The translations under genes and the position numbers were made by a program. Under the pieces are notes generated by a model. The model worked only from the letters and a program-made list of their open reading frames with translations, did no database searches and was not told the origin of the DNA. From assembly GCF_021018805.1 (NCBI RefSeq), contig NC_086254.1:26659300-26723299 (forward strand): a DNA stretch of 64,000 bases, written 5' to 3'. Positions 1-12,265 of this stretch are shown here, piece by piece (the first letter of the stretch is position 1; the number at the start of each line of letters is the position of its first letter). The stretch is from Prinia subflava (lineage: Eukaryota > Chordata > Aves > Passeriformes > Cisticolidae).

Positions 1-3000
1 CTGTGCTGAGCAATCCTGGGCTCTCTGCTCTTGCTGAACTTCATTTATTTACCAAAAGCATCCCATGGATGGAGCTAGAGAAGTGGGGGCATCTCCACAC
101 AGACCTCAGGGAACGCCAGCCCATCAGAAGTCCCTCCCTCCTTCCCCTCTCTGCCTTGAAATAATGATATAAACCCCAGTGTTTTCAACTTCTTCTTCCT
201 TCTTTTTTTATGGTAGGACATAATTCAGGTTATTGCCAAGAACTGCAAATTGTTTACCAGCCTTGTGCAAACAAAGACTCCGATCAGCCACGGAAGCACA
301 GCCCTGAGGCTTTCCAGCAACCCGGAATTCTTTAATTACTTAACAAAAGCTCAGTCTTACTTTTTCTTTTTCTTTTTTTTTTTCTCTTTCCTTCAGCTGT
401 TACCTTGGAAAAGCACAATCCTGGATGCCTTCCATCCCACAGGCTGCTCAAACCCTCGTTCAGTGATGATTTTGCCAAAGTCTTTCCCCAGTTGGGATCG
501 AGGCAGGGCCGAAGCCCTGCTTGGTCAGGAAGAGCTGCCTGGGACAAGCAAAACAGCCCTGGCAGGAGCTGTCTTGGTGGTAAAAGTTTCTCCTGAACAC
601 ACACATGTGCTCGTGGACACATGGAGTGAGCATCTCCTGCAGAGCCTGGCAGCCTGCAGTGAGCATCCTCTAATTCTTCTCCGATTTTACGCCTCGATCT
701 TTGCTCAGATCTGGGTTTGGCCACTCCAAGAAGAGTTTTGGGGACGAGCAGACAGATGGGTTTTCACAAATGTAATGGGAAAGGAGAACAGGGAATGCAC
801 AAAGCAGCTCTCACAGGCAGAACCCATCACTCCTCCAGCAGCAAGAGGAGGGAGAAAGGAATCACCATCCTTTAGCTTTCACACAAGCACCACCTCACCA
901 TAGTCAGGGAACAGCAAGGCAGGTGGAAGGTAGAGTTCACTAAAATTTTGTAATGCCTTATTTTTACCATCTCAAAAAAGCCTCCAGACCTTTTTTCAGT
1001 GAAAAAACTAATCTGCACATTTGGGAAAAAAAAAAAAAAACACCAAAACTTTTTAACAAAGGAGCCAAATTTGCATTGCATTAACTGAGGAGCAGCTCAA
1101 GGTGCAGAATAATTCACTGACAGTCTCAGGGAGGTGTCTGTGGAGGGTAAATAAGGCTCGTGCACAGCCTGCTCAGTGTAAGCTGTCATTGCAGCCAAGG
1201 CATCAGTCAGGAGAAAAACATAACGTTGGCGGATCTCAGAATACATAAATAAAACATGCTTACCACTTGCCATCAGCGAAAAAGTTTTAAAAAAATAAAA
1301 AAGCTGCCTTTCGAGCTCCCCCCTCCTCACCCCACCCCCAACTTTATCTACTACTTCTCCTTGTAGCATAAATTCAGTTTTCAACATCTCTGTTTTCAGA
1401 GATCCAAATGGACTCTAAGGAAAAGGGGGAGGGATGGAAAACAAACCCGAAAGTTTGGCAAAGCTGTGAAAATGCCAGCTCAGCACAGAGAGATGGGATC
1501 AGGCTCATCACAGCCCCAGGTGGTGATTCCTGGGTTTGGGAAGAGCAGGAAAGGCATGGCAGGGTGGGCTGAGCTCTCAGCATGCTGCAAGAACCCCGAA
1601 TTTCCAGCCTGGCCCCTGGACAGCCGTGACACCGACGGCATCTCCCAACCCTCTGGCAAATAAACCCATCAATCCCCAATCAAATCCCTGGCAGCACCAA
1701 TGTCACAGCCAAATGCAGTGGATTGATTTGCCATAAGTCATATTTACTGTCTCAGCCATAAATGTGTCAAACCCAATCTTTTTAACTGTAAATAATGCCA
1801 GGAATTCTCCCTTTTTTAGAAGCCTCCACTACGGAACCTCCAACAGAGAATAGGAAGCGCTGTATTAAACTGTGGGGGTGTCAGGGCTGTGTTTACACAA
1901 AGATCTGATGCAGACAAGTTTTGTTTCATCCTCTGGGATCTGCCATGGGTGGAGGGGCCAAGAGGGAGGTGGGGAGGTGGCAGCTGCAGGACAACCCCAA
2001 GATTTGTGCTGGGGGAAGGTGCAGGTGAGACCCACACACGGCACTCCCAGCAAGGAGAGGAAGGTCAAGAGGGAGGGCTGATACTGCCTGCCTTGCACTG
2101 GGTTTGTTTTTCCTTCAGCTCCTGGGGGAATTGCACACCCAGAGCTACTTGGCACTGCTTTTTGGGCTGGTTTGATAAAGCTCAAGGCAAGAGGCTCTGA
2201 GATGGAGCCTGCCTGTTCTGTCCCCACGTCCTGAGTGCTGCCAGACTTCCAGAGCTCCCTGTGGCTGTGTGGATCTCTGCCTCACAAAGAGGGGTTTGGG
2301 CAGTGCACTGCCCACTGAGGCCATTGCATCCAGCTTGTTCAGGGTCTTGGTTCCCACTAAAACAGCCAGAGCAGCACCAAATTCAGTGTACTGCCTCATA
2401 CTCTGCTCTGCAGCACGTCTGTGAGTCAAACACATCTGTCTCCAAAGTGCACTCCCCGGGTTGCTGCCAGACCAGGGAGAGACAGGGCTGCAGTAATTGA
2501 TGTCAAACTGCCCTTCCTGCCAAGGTTCTGGGCTGATCTGACAGTACCAATGGAAATCACAGCTGAGGTTTAAGAGAAAGCTCTCCCCCAGAAGGAGCCT
2601 GAGCTCCTGTCCTCCCCCTGCCTATTTGAGCAGTGTTGGGAAACATCTCCTGCCACATCCCTCACCTCCTCCCTGTCTGTCAGGACCATCTTGATGGTGT
2701 TTCCCTCCTCCCCTCTCCTTTCTTTGCACCCAATTCTCTTTCCATCTTTCTCCTGTCTCTGCTGACAGGATCAAAGCTTTCCCCCCAAACCCATCTAATC
2801 ACAGGCAATCATTCCCATTCCCCTGGAGTTACAGAACAAAATCAGGGTGTGAGGCTGCAGGAGTGTCCCTTTGGCACATGGGTGAGAGCACCAGTCCCTG
2901 TCTCTAGCCCTCCCCAGCCTCTCACTGCCCCACCACAGGCATCACTGCCCAGAGCTCCATGTCCAAATCCAGCAGAGCAGACCCACAGCTGGGAGAAGCA

Positions 3001-3440
3001 GTGGCTCATAGAGGTGAGTTCTCCTCCAGCTCCCTGCAGCAGAAAGCTCAGCCCTGAGCTGAGGAGCTCTGTGCCTCCATCACAAGGCTTTGCCTCCAGA
3101 GTGCCTGGCTGATCCCATTTCATCTGTTCTGTGTTGCCTGTGGAGCCCACAGAGGCACCCATCAGGATCCTGCCCCAGCCGTGACCCACAGCCATCCCTG
3201 CTGGGCAGGGTGTCCTGGGACAGGGATGTCCTATCCCAACAGGACACTGGTTCTCATTGCCAAAGCCCCCTTGGGACACTGTGACCTTGCTCCCACCTGG
3301 CTCAAAATGAACTTTTTTGGGCACAGGACACATTCTCAGAGGATCTGTGTTTCTCCTGCTGTTACATAAATGCTGAGGCAAAGCCAAGGCTCTGCAGCCA
3401 GTGGAGGAGCTGCTGATGTCCTGTGCTTGTGGTGGAGTGC
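1..3440. other. Intergenic DNA, no gene recognised
   Basis: This stretch holds only short open frames without recognisable domains or consistent splice pairs. It has a T-rich pyrimidine tract near 360-395 and a poly-A run near 1026-1040. In mammals the next gene past the TAF4 3' end is CDH4 in convergent orientation (remembered synteny). I looked for the conserved cadherin cytoplasmic tail in the open frames and did not find it, so a CDH4 coding end is not visible here. An untranslated 3' end cannot be excluded. Confidence 0.5.
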
Positions 3441-3444
3441 AGGG

Positions 3445-3622
3445 CTCAGAGAATCACAGAATAAGCTGAGTTGGAAAGGACCCACAGGGATGGAGTCCAG
3501 CTCCTGCCCAGTCCTTGCTGTAGACATCAGCATTCACTTCATGACATGGTTTAGTGGGCCTGGGGGTGTCCACTCAGAGGTTGGGCTTGGGGGTCTTTTC
3601 AAGCCATAATAATTCTATGAGT
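3445..3622. mobile_element. Composite CR1-like LINE fragment
   Basis: The left part (about 3447-3500) reads as the reverse complement of a CR1 3' end, with the usual AATCACAGAAT start and a GTTGGAAAGGACC segment. The right part (about 3540-3620) reads in the forward direction and ends with TTCTATGA, the CR1 tail motif. Two oppositely oriented pieces therefore lie together. Assignment is by eye from the well-known avian CR1 3' consensus. Confidence 0.55.
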
Positions 3623-4904
3623 CCATGATTTTTGTGTTTGCCTGGCCTCCCACCTGCCCTGGTACAACTGAACCACCACCCACCCTGAAACCTCTCTGCC
3701 CAGCTCTGGGTTCCCCTCAGTATTAAATTGCAGGAGCTGCAGATGTGAGTTCACACTGGAAATCAGAAATAAGGGCAGTGCTTTGTGAACTTCCAGCTCA
3801 CTGACGCTCTCCCTGATCATTAAAGCCAGCATCCTTTCAAGATGAGCACAAATCTCCCATTAAACATGCTCCAAACCAGAAGGCACACAATGCAGACAGC
3901 AATTAGGAGTAATTGCTGCATAGACAGAAAAATAATTGATCAGTATTTCTCTGGAAAAGCGACTGGGAGAGCGACAGAGCTGGGGTGGACCAGGCTCCCT
4001 GGCCATCCCTGTGATCTGGACATTTTTCACAGTTTTATATGGGGATAGAAGTAAATTAAAAAGGGTCTGTGTTGAATTTTGTTTGCTAAATGTTGAAAGG
4101 TGGAAGCATCAGAAAGCCTTGGGAAAGGTCACTCTGGGTGGGAAGGACAGGATCACTCTGCCCTGACTGAGGACAATTTCAGTGTCTACCTCTATAAATG
4201 CCACCTCCAAGCACCCAAAACACTGCTGCAGTGAGGCAAGCCATGGCCTGATGCATCATTTTTTTATTTTTGCAACACATTTTCCAATTTGTGTCATGCC
4301 CAGCATGTCCTGGGCTTTGTCTGGGAGCTGTTGGTGGCACAGGAAAGTGGGATCTGCCCCTCCTGGTGGCACCTGTCAGTGGAGGGTGTCCCCCACTGGA
4401 GCAGGCAGGACACACAAATTCAGCATTGCACATTCAACAGCACCAGTTTGCCTCCTGAACTCTAATTTACTCAGGTTCTCTGTGGGATCCTAAATGGACT
4501 TTGAGATCTTTAATAAATGGACCATTAGTATTCCCTTGGTTTTCCGTGTTCAGCAGTGTCAACACGTTTCTAAAGCAAACCCTATGGCAGAGCCTCTCCA
4601 ACGAGCCAGGTTCCCTCCCTGGATCTCAAACCAAGCTCCTGCTTTCCTCTGCTGCATCAGGCCAGTCTGACACAGCCATGAGAGTGGATGTGAAACCCCC
4701 AAACCTTGTGCATTAGATCCTCACAGCAGCAAAGCCTTTCCTTAAATCAAGTAAAGAAGACAGCCCCTTCCTTCCACCCACTGGCAAAGTTTAAACTCCG
4801 AGGATAAAGTCTGCCACCAATTAAAAAGAGAAATGTGCAGTGCTAAAGGATGCAGAGGGGAGATGGTGGTGGTGGATGAAGCACAGCAGCGAGGGAAGAG
4901 CGTG

Positions 4905-4985
4905 CTTGGACGCTTGATTTAATTTGGACTGAGAATTACACGCTTATCTACATTTTTTTCCAGTCTAATTGGAAATTTCACAGCT
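4905..4985. other. AT-rich segment, possible conserved non-coding element
   Basis: An AT-rich block with homeodomain-type cores (TTTAATTT, TCTAATTGG) interrupts GC-richer, repeat-prone DNA. It has no coding frame and no repeat similarity that I recognise. The contrast in composition is the only evidence; conservation cannot be tested here. Confidence 0.2.
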
Positions 4986-5384
4986 TTTACCAAGGTAGCT
5001 GGTCCTGCCGACCCCGGCAGTGCAGTGAGCAGAGAGGCAGCTGGGCAGAACTTGGAATTGCTGCATTCCAGCACAACAGGGACAGGGATGTGGGATGCTT
5101 CAGAGCTGAAAAGGAGAGCAGGACAAGGTCAGGTGGTGACCCTGCCTTGGTGTCACCTCCTGAGAGAAGGAGGAGAGCAGCCCTCCCTGCCACAGAACCG
5201 GTTGTGTGGCTGAGAAACAGCCTAATGCAAACACTAATTACCCTAATTCTGATACAGTCTGAACTTCCTACGCTCAGCTTTGTAACAGCAGCGTTCCCTT
5301 CCCCTCATCCGGGGGGCTGTGATTATATTTAGGAGGGAGGAAGCACAAGGAAGCAGAGCTGAGCTGTGCTGGAGCCAGGGCACT

Positions 5385-5700
5385 GTGGAGGAGTTAATGC
5401 TTTAGAGCCGCTTTCCTATTATCTCCCACCTCACTCACCATATAATCAGACACGAATCCAATATGCAAAGGAGACATTGCATTAAAAAAAGCACTTGAAA
5501 GTTGCTTATAGTTTTGTTCCGTACAGACAGCGCTGATCTCCCAAAACATTGGCATTTCAAGGTGCAAATGAGCCTTTCCTGCCTCTTGCAGGCTTTTCTA
5601 ACGCTTCGACTCCCTGTAAGTGAGGTTAAAGAAGGTGTGAGAGGCACTTAATTACAAGCACACCAAACTCCTTTGACAAGTCCAAATGAGAGTTTGCCTA
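5385..5700. other. Repeat-free AT-rich segment, possible conserved non-coding element
   Basis: About 300 bases of non-repetitive, moderately AT-rich DNA contain TTAATG, ATGCAAAG (octamer-like) and CTTAATTAC homeodomain-like cores. It stands apart from the flanking CA- and GGA-rich DNA. No splice-bounded open frame is seen. It is an enhancer candidate only by inference. Confidence 0.2.
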
Positions 5701-7494
5701 AGCAAGAATCATTTCAATCCCAGCACAGAGCCACCACAGGCTCTGAACCATGCACGGGGAGGTGAAGGCAGAATAATTTAAATAAAAGTCAGGGAAAACA
5801 AATGCTTTGACTGCAAAGTTCATCAAGGAGAGTTGCTGTTTTTTACAAAGCTACTGATCTCAAGGGAGGGAAGAGTTTGCAGATCCAGTGAGGGAAAAAC
5901 ACAGAAAATTTGCTCAGAAGTCTGAAACACAGACTGAAATTAATAGTATGGGAGCTAACGCTTGGGTGAGTACCGCAAGAAATAGCCACTGAATTTGGAA
6001 GCTGAATTTTTAACCGTGCTCACCTCATTTAGGCTGTTCCTCTCCTCACATTCACTTCCCATGAATATTCAAGCAGAGCAGAGAATTCGCTGGCAGGAAT
6101 ATTAGCGAGAGCAGTGCCAATATCAGAGCATATATTAGCTGGTCCTGGAAGGGATTCACAGGAAAGTGCATTCCAGAGCTGTAATTGCACTCAGCAGTGC
6201 CCATCCAGCAGGGCTGGCAGTGCCCTGCCAGCTCTGAGCTGGGGCTGGGCACGGGGCTGGGCACAGAGCCAGGCAGCTCCCAGGGCCATCCTGGGGTCTG
6301 GCACCCCCTCAGACCCTGAGCATCCCCAAATGGACCAGCAGCCCCAGCCAAAAATGCAAAAAGAGGCTGTGGAACAGAACCTGGGAGAGCCTCACCTCTA
6401 AAGCTCCTTCTGACCCAAGCTGCTCCATGCCCATCCCAGGATGGGGACACCAGGACACACCATGGGGACAGGGGACTGATGATCTCATTGAGTTGTTCAT
6501 ATTGATGAAGATGGAACCTGCCAGTGCTTTAGCAGATCCCATTCTCTTCAGATGTGGATGGAGCACATTTGTCCCCCCATGGCAGCAAAAATTTATTGAT
6601 GCTCTTGATGCCTTTTGCTCAACACACTCCAATTTCTCTATCCAGCAGAGTGTTACGTGGAAATGCAGACTGAAAGCCATGAAAAATCCTGAGTGGGACA
6701 GGGCTGAAGGATTGTTCTCACAGCATTCACAGGATGGGGTCTGCAGAACAAAATTTAAGGGACTTTCTCCTGTGCAGTCACACCTCAAGCCCACTCCCAG
6801 CTGCCCTCTCCCCCAGCCAGCTGAAAGCACGTTTGTGCTGAAGAGGAAGCAGGGTTGGTCCAGCATTCCCTATTTTTGGCAACATCCATATATCTTGGGC
6901 AGCCCATAGCCAATGAATTACATGACACACTGAGGGAAGTGGCACTGAACATATGGCTCTGCAGTGTAATATATTCAGAGAAGTTTGATTTAAAGGTAGC
7001 AAGGAGGTAGGTGCAGGTCCCACAATCTGTTTAGGGGAAGCCGTGCCTTTCAAAGAATTTTGAGGTTATTTGCAGTGAAATCAGATGTGACACCGAGCCA
7101 AGCTCAGAGATACCAGTGCTGAGAGCATGGGGATGGCACCAAAGGAAACTGCAGGAGATGCTCCATAGCTCAGGTGTGTCTGCACTGGGCTCAGGTGAGA
7201 TTTTCCCACTGCTCAGAGGTCACACCACAGCAAGAAGCCCTGGTGCTGCTCATGCTGGAAGTCTGTGTCAGTGTCAAGCACTTCTCAGGGCTTTTTTTGA
7301 GCTTCCAAATCTTAAAACAAAACAAATCTTTAAACAAACAAAAAAATCTTTAAACACACACACACAACAAAAAAAAGCATCAGAGACCATGTGCAATGTC
7401 CCCACACGTGCTGACTCCTGCCCAGGAGCAGGAGGGAGCCAGTGCTGAGCCTCCAGCCTGCAGCAGGGACCTGCTGATCAGGCACAGGCTACTC

Positions 7495-7715
7495 CATGTA
7501 AGGTTTAAAAGAAATAATTAGGTACAGTAGTTTAAAACACACACAGCAGCGTTCTGCTGGTGGGATGACCTTAATTAGGCTGTAAAGTGTGGAAAACGTT
7601 AATAGGAAGCAGTGCCTGCCTGGAGATGATAAATAAAATGCATTCATCTCTAAGTACCGAGTTGGCAATTCTTTGTTTGGAGGAAAACATATGATTAAAA
7701 GTAATCCAGCAGTAA
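7495..7715. other. AT-rich segment, possible conserved non-coding element
   Basis: This segment carries clustered TAATTA/TTAATTAGG cores (near 7516 and 7571) and a run ending in ATATGATTAAAAG. The dinucleotide composition differs from the neighbouring DNA. No gene is visible. It is recorded so that this gene-free stretch is described; the function is unknown. Confidence 0.2.
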
Positions 7716-8999
7716 ATACAGCACAGCTCCCCTGTCATCTGCTGTGGGACAGGTTAGTCAGGCACATCTCTGCCTCCAGTGCAGGACCAGCTGCAGGGAG
7801 CTGCAGGTCTATTTTATACAGAAGCTTGTGATTGTCCTCCCCAGCCTCAAAGCTGGGGTCTTTGCAGACACTGGTGTGCTGCCAGTGAGGCAGAGGGAGA
7901 TTTCCTTGGAAAATTCCACTTGAACTCACAGATACCCAAGTGGGGAGGTCATCACTCACCTGTCTGTATCCCCTCCATCCTTCCCTTGTGTCACCAGCAG
8001 CCCCTGGAAGCCTCCCGTGGCTCCTCCAGCCCCATTCCCTCAGTGCTTCCACTGCAGCAGAGCTTGGAGAGTCAGTGCACGGTGCCAACACCCCCTGAGG
8101 ACACCTGGGGCCAGGTGGAGCCAGGTTTTTAACACCTACTCATGGCCAGCCTAGTATAAACTGATTGTCTGCAGACCAGGAGCTCATTACTGGAGCTGTT
8201 CAATGCAATTACATTTTCTAGGGCTCATCTGGGAGAGCAAAGGTGAATCTGCAAGAGCAGGAGGAAGGAGGATTTCAGCACTGGTGTGTCCCAGGGGTTT
8301 GCAGGTGGTTTCCCCAGCAAGGCATGCTGGCAGCATATGCATCATCTCCTTCACATCACACAGCTGGGGAATGGATTTTTCCCCTCACAAAGCCCCTTTC
8401 CTCCCTCTTATATGTGTCCCTCAGTGTTATTCCATCTGCAGTTAACGGGGCCACAATGTCTGGCACATCCACTCAGTGCTGCCCCTTGCTTGGGGAACAG
8501 AGGGGAAAGCAAGCAGGGAATTTAATTTGTTGGTTTTGCCATAAAGTGATTTCCACACAGCTGAGGAAGTCAGACTGTGTTGGTGAAGGAGCCCTCAGCG
8601 AGCAGGGCTCAGTATTTCTCATTCCCACCTTTCCCATGTCCACAGGGTGTTTTGCTGGCCCCCTTCCCCTCTCATCTCTCAGACTCCAGTGCTCCTGTGC
8701 CTGTCATTTTCACCCCTGTATCTCTCTCAAAGCTAAAGAAAACCTGGAACCATCCCACACCTCTGTTCCCAGGAGCCCACACTAAATGCTAGGAGATGGG
8801 CAAACACAGCATCAACGTCAGATTTGCAGGCTACAGGCAGCAAACCTGGGGCAGAGCGTCTGCCTGGGTGTATATTTTTTAATTGTTCACATCCCTCCTT
8901 TTCACCCAGAAGTGCTTTCTCTGTCCAAACTGCAGTGTGGGTTTTGCATGACACGTGCTTGGTTTGGGCTGTGTTTTAAGGGACTTTTCTGCAGAACTA

Positions 9000-9240
9000 T
9001 GTATTAAATTCCTTTCCAATTCATGCTTGTTTGGTACCAGAAGCGTGTTATCATACACCAGATGGAGCTAAATAAAAATACCACAAGTGCTGCAGTATAT
9101 TGATGTGATAGATATATAATAATTAGATGTGCTGTAAAGCTATTAAGGCTGCAAATCTGAAGTATCTATTATATTTTCCCCATTTCTATTTCCACAACAT
9201 CCCTCATAGCATGGTGACAACTGGCAATGTTAACATCCAC
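9000..9240. other. AT-rich segment, possible conserved non-coding element
   Basis: The segment is strongly AT-rich with ATATAATAATTAG-type homeodomain cores, and no repeat or coding signature is recognised. It lies between GC-richer stretches. Cross-species alignment would decide whether it is constrained. Confidence 0.2.
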
Positions 9241-9434
9241 ACACATCTTTTTTTTTCAGGCACAAACGGGCTGTAATATCTGCAGGATTTATCTCAGTGT
9301 GGCTCAGTTTATCTGATAATAACAGAATGAAGGCAAAGCCCTCTCCCTGCACAGGGGAACTCTCTGGACCTGGGGGGATTCCTCACAGTCTATGGGTGTG
9401 GGAGCAGCAGAACATCTGTGCTGTGGGGATGGGC

Positions 9435-9514
9435 AGGGACAGAGGGACAGAGGGACAGAGGGACAGTGGGACAGTGGGACAGAGGGACAGAGGGACAGAG
9501 GGACAGAGGGACAG
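9435..9514 (+). repeat. 10-bp minisatellite (GGGACAGAGG type)
   Basis: About eight head-to-tail copies of a 10-bp unit, GGGACAGAGG or GGGACAGTGG. The repeat leaves long frames open on both strands; these are a by-product of the period and are not taken as genes. Confidence 0.9.
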
Positions 9515-10437
9515 TGGTCAGAGCACCCAGAGACAGCGTTTCTGATGGGGAAGCTTCACCACACACCAGGCAAAGGTTTGCAGAGAAAGCAGCGTGGGGA
9601 CACTGCTCCCTGCTTGCAGGCAGCAGGAAGACAAGCTCCGAGCTCTGCCTCACGGGGGATGCCAGCGGCTCCTCACGGGTTCCTCAGGGTTGTAGGGACC
9701 CCTTCTCAGGGTATTCTCAGCCTGAAGGGAGTGGGGCACGTCTGAGCCAGCATGGGGGCATGAACCACCTGCCTCTGACTGGAAAAACATCCCTGCAACA
9801 GCACGTCTCTCCTGCATTTTCCCCTCCAATATCCTTAAATTAAGGGAGCAGCACCCCCAGGCTTGCACCCGATGGCTCAGGCAGCAACAGCAGCCAAATG
9901 TGCAGGGGGATGAGCCAAAGCATTTACTTTTGTGGAGAGATGGCAGCTGGCAGGGGGTGCCCTGGCTGGGGCATCAGCCCTGGAGCACATCCCTACAAGG
10001 CTTTGGTAGAAAACCACCCGCCCCTGGTGCTTCTCCTCTGCCCCCAAGTCCACATCCCACACACCAAAGGCAGCCAAAGGCATTTGGACTCACTTTGCTG
10101 TGCCAGAAATGCCATCCCCAGCCCTCTGTCCCCACTCCCTGGCAGGGGCAGCAGCATCCCAGCCCGGATTGGTGCCAGGCACCAGCCCCAGCACAGCCTC
10201 CCACCCTTCATCCATCAGCTCCTCCAAGTGCCTTCAGGCTGTTGTGCTGGCGTTTCTCTCCTGAAACCCTGGATTTTGTAGCTACCCTGTCATCTATGAT
10301 GAGTGGGCTCTATTTTAAATCACTCTTTATGTTATTCAAAAAAAACCATGCTGCTTCCAAGAAAAACATAACGAAAACCCCACAAAAAGCCACCTCAGGA
10401 GCCCTGTGCCAGCTCCACACAGAGCAGCAGCAGATGC

Positions 10438-10562
10438 ATTCACAGAACCACAGAATCATTAAACTTGGAAAATACCTCCAACACCATCAACTCCAACCAA
10501 ACACCACCTTGCTCACTAAACCATGTCGTGAAGTGCCACATTTACTCATTTTTCCAGCACCA
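10438..10562 (-). mobile_element. CR1-like LINE fragment
   Basis: The segment starts with ACAGAATCATTAAACTTGG and continues with the CCATCAACTCCAACC and CACTAAACCATGTC landmarks of an avian CR1 3' end in reverse orientation. Only about 125 bp remain, consistent with strong 5' truncation. It is adjacent to a telomere-like patch. Confidence 0.75.
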
Positions 10563-10599
10563 GTGTTCCTGGAGCTCTAGGTTCTTTGGCTCTTTCAAG

Positions 10600-10628
10600 C
10601 CTAACCCTAAGCCTTACCCTAACCCAAA
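10600..10628. repeat. Degenerate telomere-like (CCCTAA) patch
   Basis: About 29 bases contain CCTAACCCTAAG followed by CTTACCCTAACCC, that is, about four imperfect units of the vertebrate telomeric repeat. It is very short and directly follows a CR1 fragment. Confidence 0.6.
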
Positions 10629-11367
10629 CACTTTAAAAAAATAAAGGGGAAGGCAGTTGTTTTCTGCAAACACAGCTTTCAAATAAATCTTAATTTGAGT
10701 AATTGAACAGGCAGCATTTATTTTTCCTCTCATTTTTTATTTTTCTGCCAGCTTCCCAGTCAGTTTAACTCACAGGTAATGTGTTTTTTCATCAGTGAGC
10801 TGTGGGCATGTCTGTGTCATGCCATGGGCTCTGGACCCCTAAAGACACTTCAGGATCTTGGCAGATCTGTCCAAGACACATGGGATTGGTCCCATCCTGC
10901 CTGTCTTTGATGACATTTTTGCCCTCTTGGGGCACAGTGTCCCTCCTCACTCTCAGTCTTCACCTAAACAGCCCTCCTTTTCCCCAGAGCTGCAGCCAAA
11001 CCTCCAGACTTTCTGCTTTCAGTTTTTTAAAGAGCTTTGGGATGCATTAGACAGGATAAAAATTTTATAAGGGAAACATTATATACACTTTTATATGTAT
11101 AACCCTCATGTTTCAGGAAAAAAGGCACCTTCTAGCTGCCTGGGGTAAGGGGTAATTCCTCCACTGGGTGCCTTAGAGCCTAATTATTTGTTATGGGTGT
11201 TATGTGGTAAGTTTTTAATAAAACCTCCAAACTTTCCTGAAGGCTCACACACTAAAATAAAGTCTCACATTGACAGGACAGCTGGGCTTGGTGCAGGGTA
11301 GGGTTCACCATCAGCCAGAGAGGATTGGAGGGAACTGCCTGCCCACAAGGCTGGGAAAGGGCCTGGG

Positions 11368-11930
11368 CACTGCCATGGGTGAGCAGCATGAGTGGATGGA
11401 TGGATGGATGGATGGATGGATGGATGGATGGATGGATGGATGGATGGATGGATGGATGGATGGATGGATGGATGGATGGATGGAGGGATGGATGGATGGA
11501 TGGATGGAGGGATGGATGGATGGATGGATGGAGGGATGGATGAATGGAGGGATGGATGGATGGATGGATGGATGGATGGATGGATGGATGGATGGATGGA
11601 TGGATGGATGGATGGATGGATGGATGGAGGGATGGAGGGATGGATGGATGGATGGATGGAGGGATGGATGGATGGATGGATGGATGGCACTGCCATGGGT
11701 GAGCAGCATGAGTGGATGGATGGATGGATGGATGGATGGATGGATGGATGGATGGATGGATGGATGGATGGATGGATGGATGGATGGATGGAGGGATGGA
11801 TGAATGGAGGGATGGAGGGATGGATGGATGGATGGAGGGATGGATGGATGGATGGATGGATGGATGGATGGATGGATGGATGGATGGATGGATGGATGGA
11901 TGGAGGGATGGATGGATGGCACTGCCATGG
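11368..11930 (+). repeat. Large (GGAT)n microsatellite array with higher-order structure
   Basis: About 525 bp of TGGATGGA repeats with scattered GGAGGGAT and GAATGGAG variants. A 25-bp spacer (CACTGCCATGGG through CATGAG) begins at 11368, recurs at 11688, and recurs truncated at 11920. The spacer-plus-array unit was therefore duplicated, with offsets of 320 and 232 bp, both multiples of four. Because four bases times three gives a 12-bp coding cycle, every frame is open: Met-Asp-Gly-Trp on the plus strand and Ile-His-Pro-Ser on the minus strand. These frames are not considered genes. Confidence 0.97.
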
Positions 11931-12059
11931 GCATGGTGGGATGGGGAGCTGAGCAGGGGCTCAGGCACAGCCCACCCCTGACCCCCCGAGCAGACAGGAT
12001 CCCCCTGCTCCCCTCACAGCCCCTAGAACACAGCACGTTCTCCCTCCGAGCAAACACAG

Positions 12060-12265
12060 CCAACAAACCTGTTTACATATGAGTTGTGAACGGTGTCACA
12101 TCCCCTAAGTGTCTTAAAGTAATACTTGATGATATTCTCTCCTTCAGTAAACATATTGATTAGATTACAAATAAGATTACGACCAAACGCGGCCCTTCGT
12201 GGCAGCACCGCTGCTTCCTCCTGTCAAGTGGGTTCGAGTTCATTTGTTACAGGAGCTCTTGATTA
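12060..12265. other. Unique AT-rich segment between the two GGAT arrays
   Basis: Non-repetitive DNA lies between the two arrays, with ATTGATTAGATTACAAAT and AAGATTACG cores (homeodomain- or bicoid-like GATTA motifs), and GATTATTGTGATTTAATG near 12260. It has no coding frame. It may be a conserved non-coding element; this is an inference from composition only. Confidence 0.22.

Noticed and set aside
2842..3387. 181-codon minus-strand open frame
   Set aside because: Gly/Cys/Trp-scattered composition, no splice context or recognisable domain, with an equally open frame on the opposite strand. Treated as chance in moderately GC-rich DNA.
4345..4365. Second CTCF-like motif (CCACCAGGAGGGGC on the minus strand)
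   Set aside because: It lacks the conserved GGC after the core and scores clearly worse than the site at 31607.
9297..9843. Open frames rich in Arg-Asp-Arg-Gly-Thr-Glu on the plus strand and Ser/Leu/Pro on the minus strand
   Set aside because: They arise from the 10-bp GGGACAGAGG minisatellite.
11252..12066. Very long open frames (up to about 250 codons) of Ile-His-Pro-Ser or Met-Asp-Gly-Trp repeats
   Set aside because: They are created by the (GGAT)n arrays, which leave all frames open on both strands. There are no splice sites, domains or non-repeat coding flanks.
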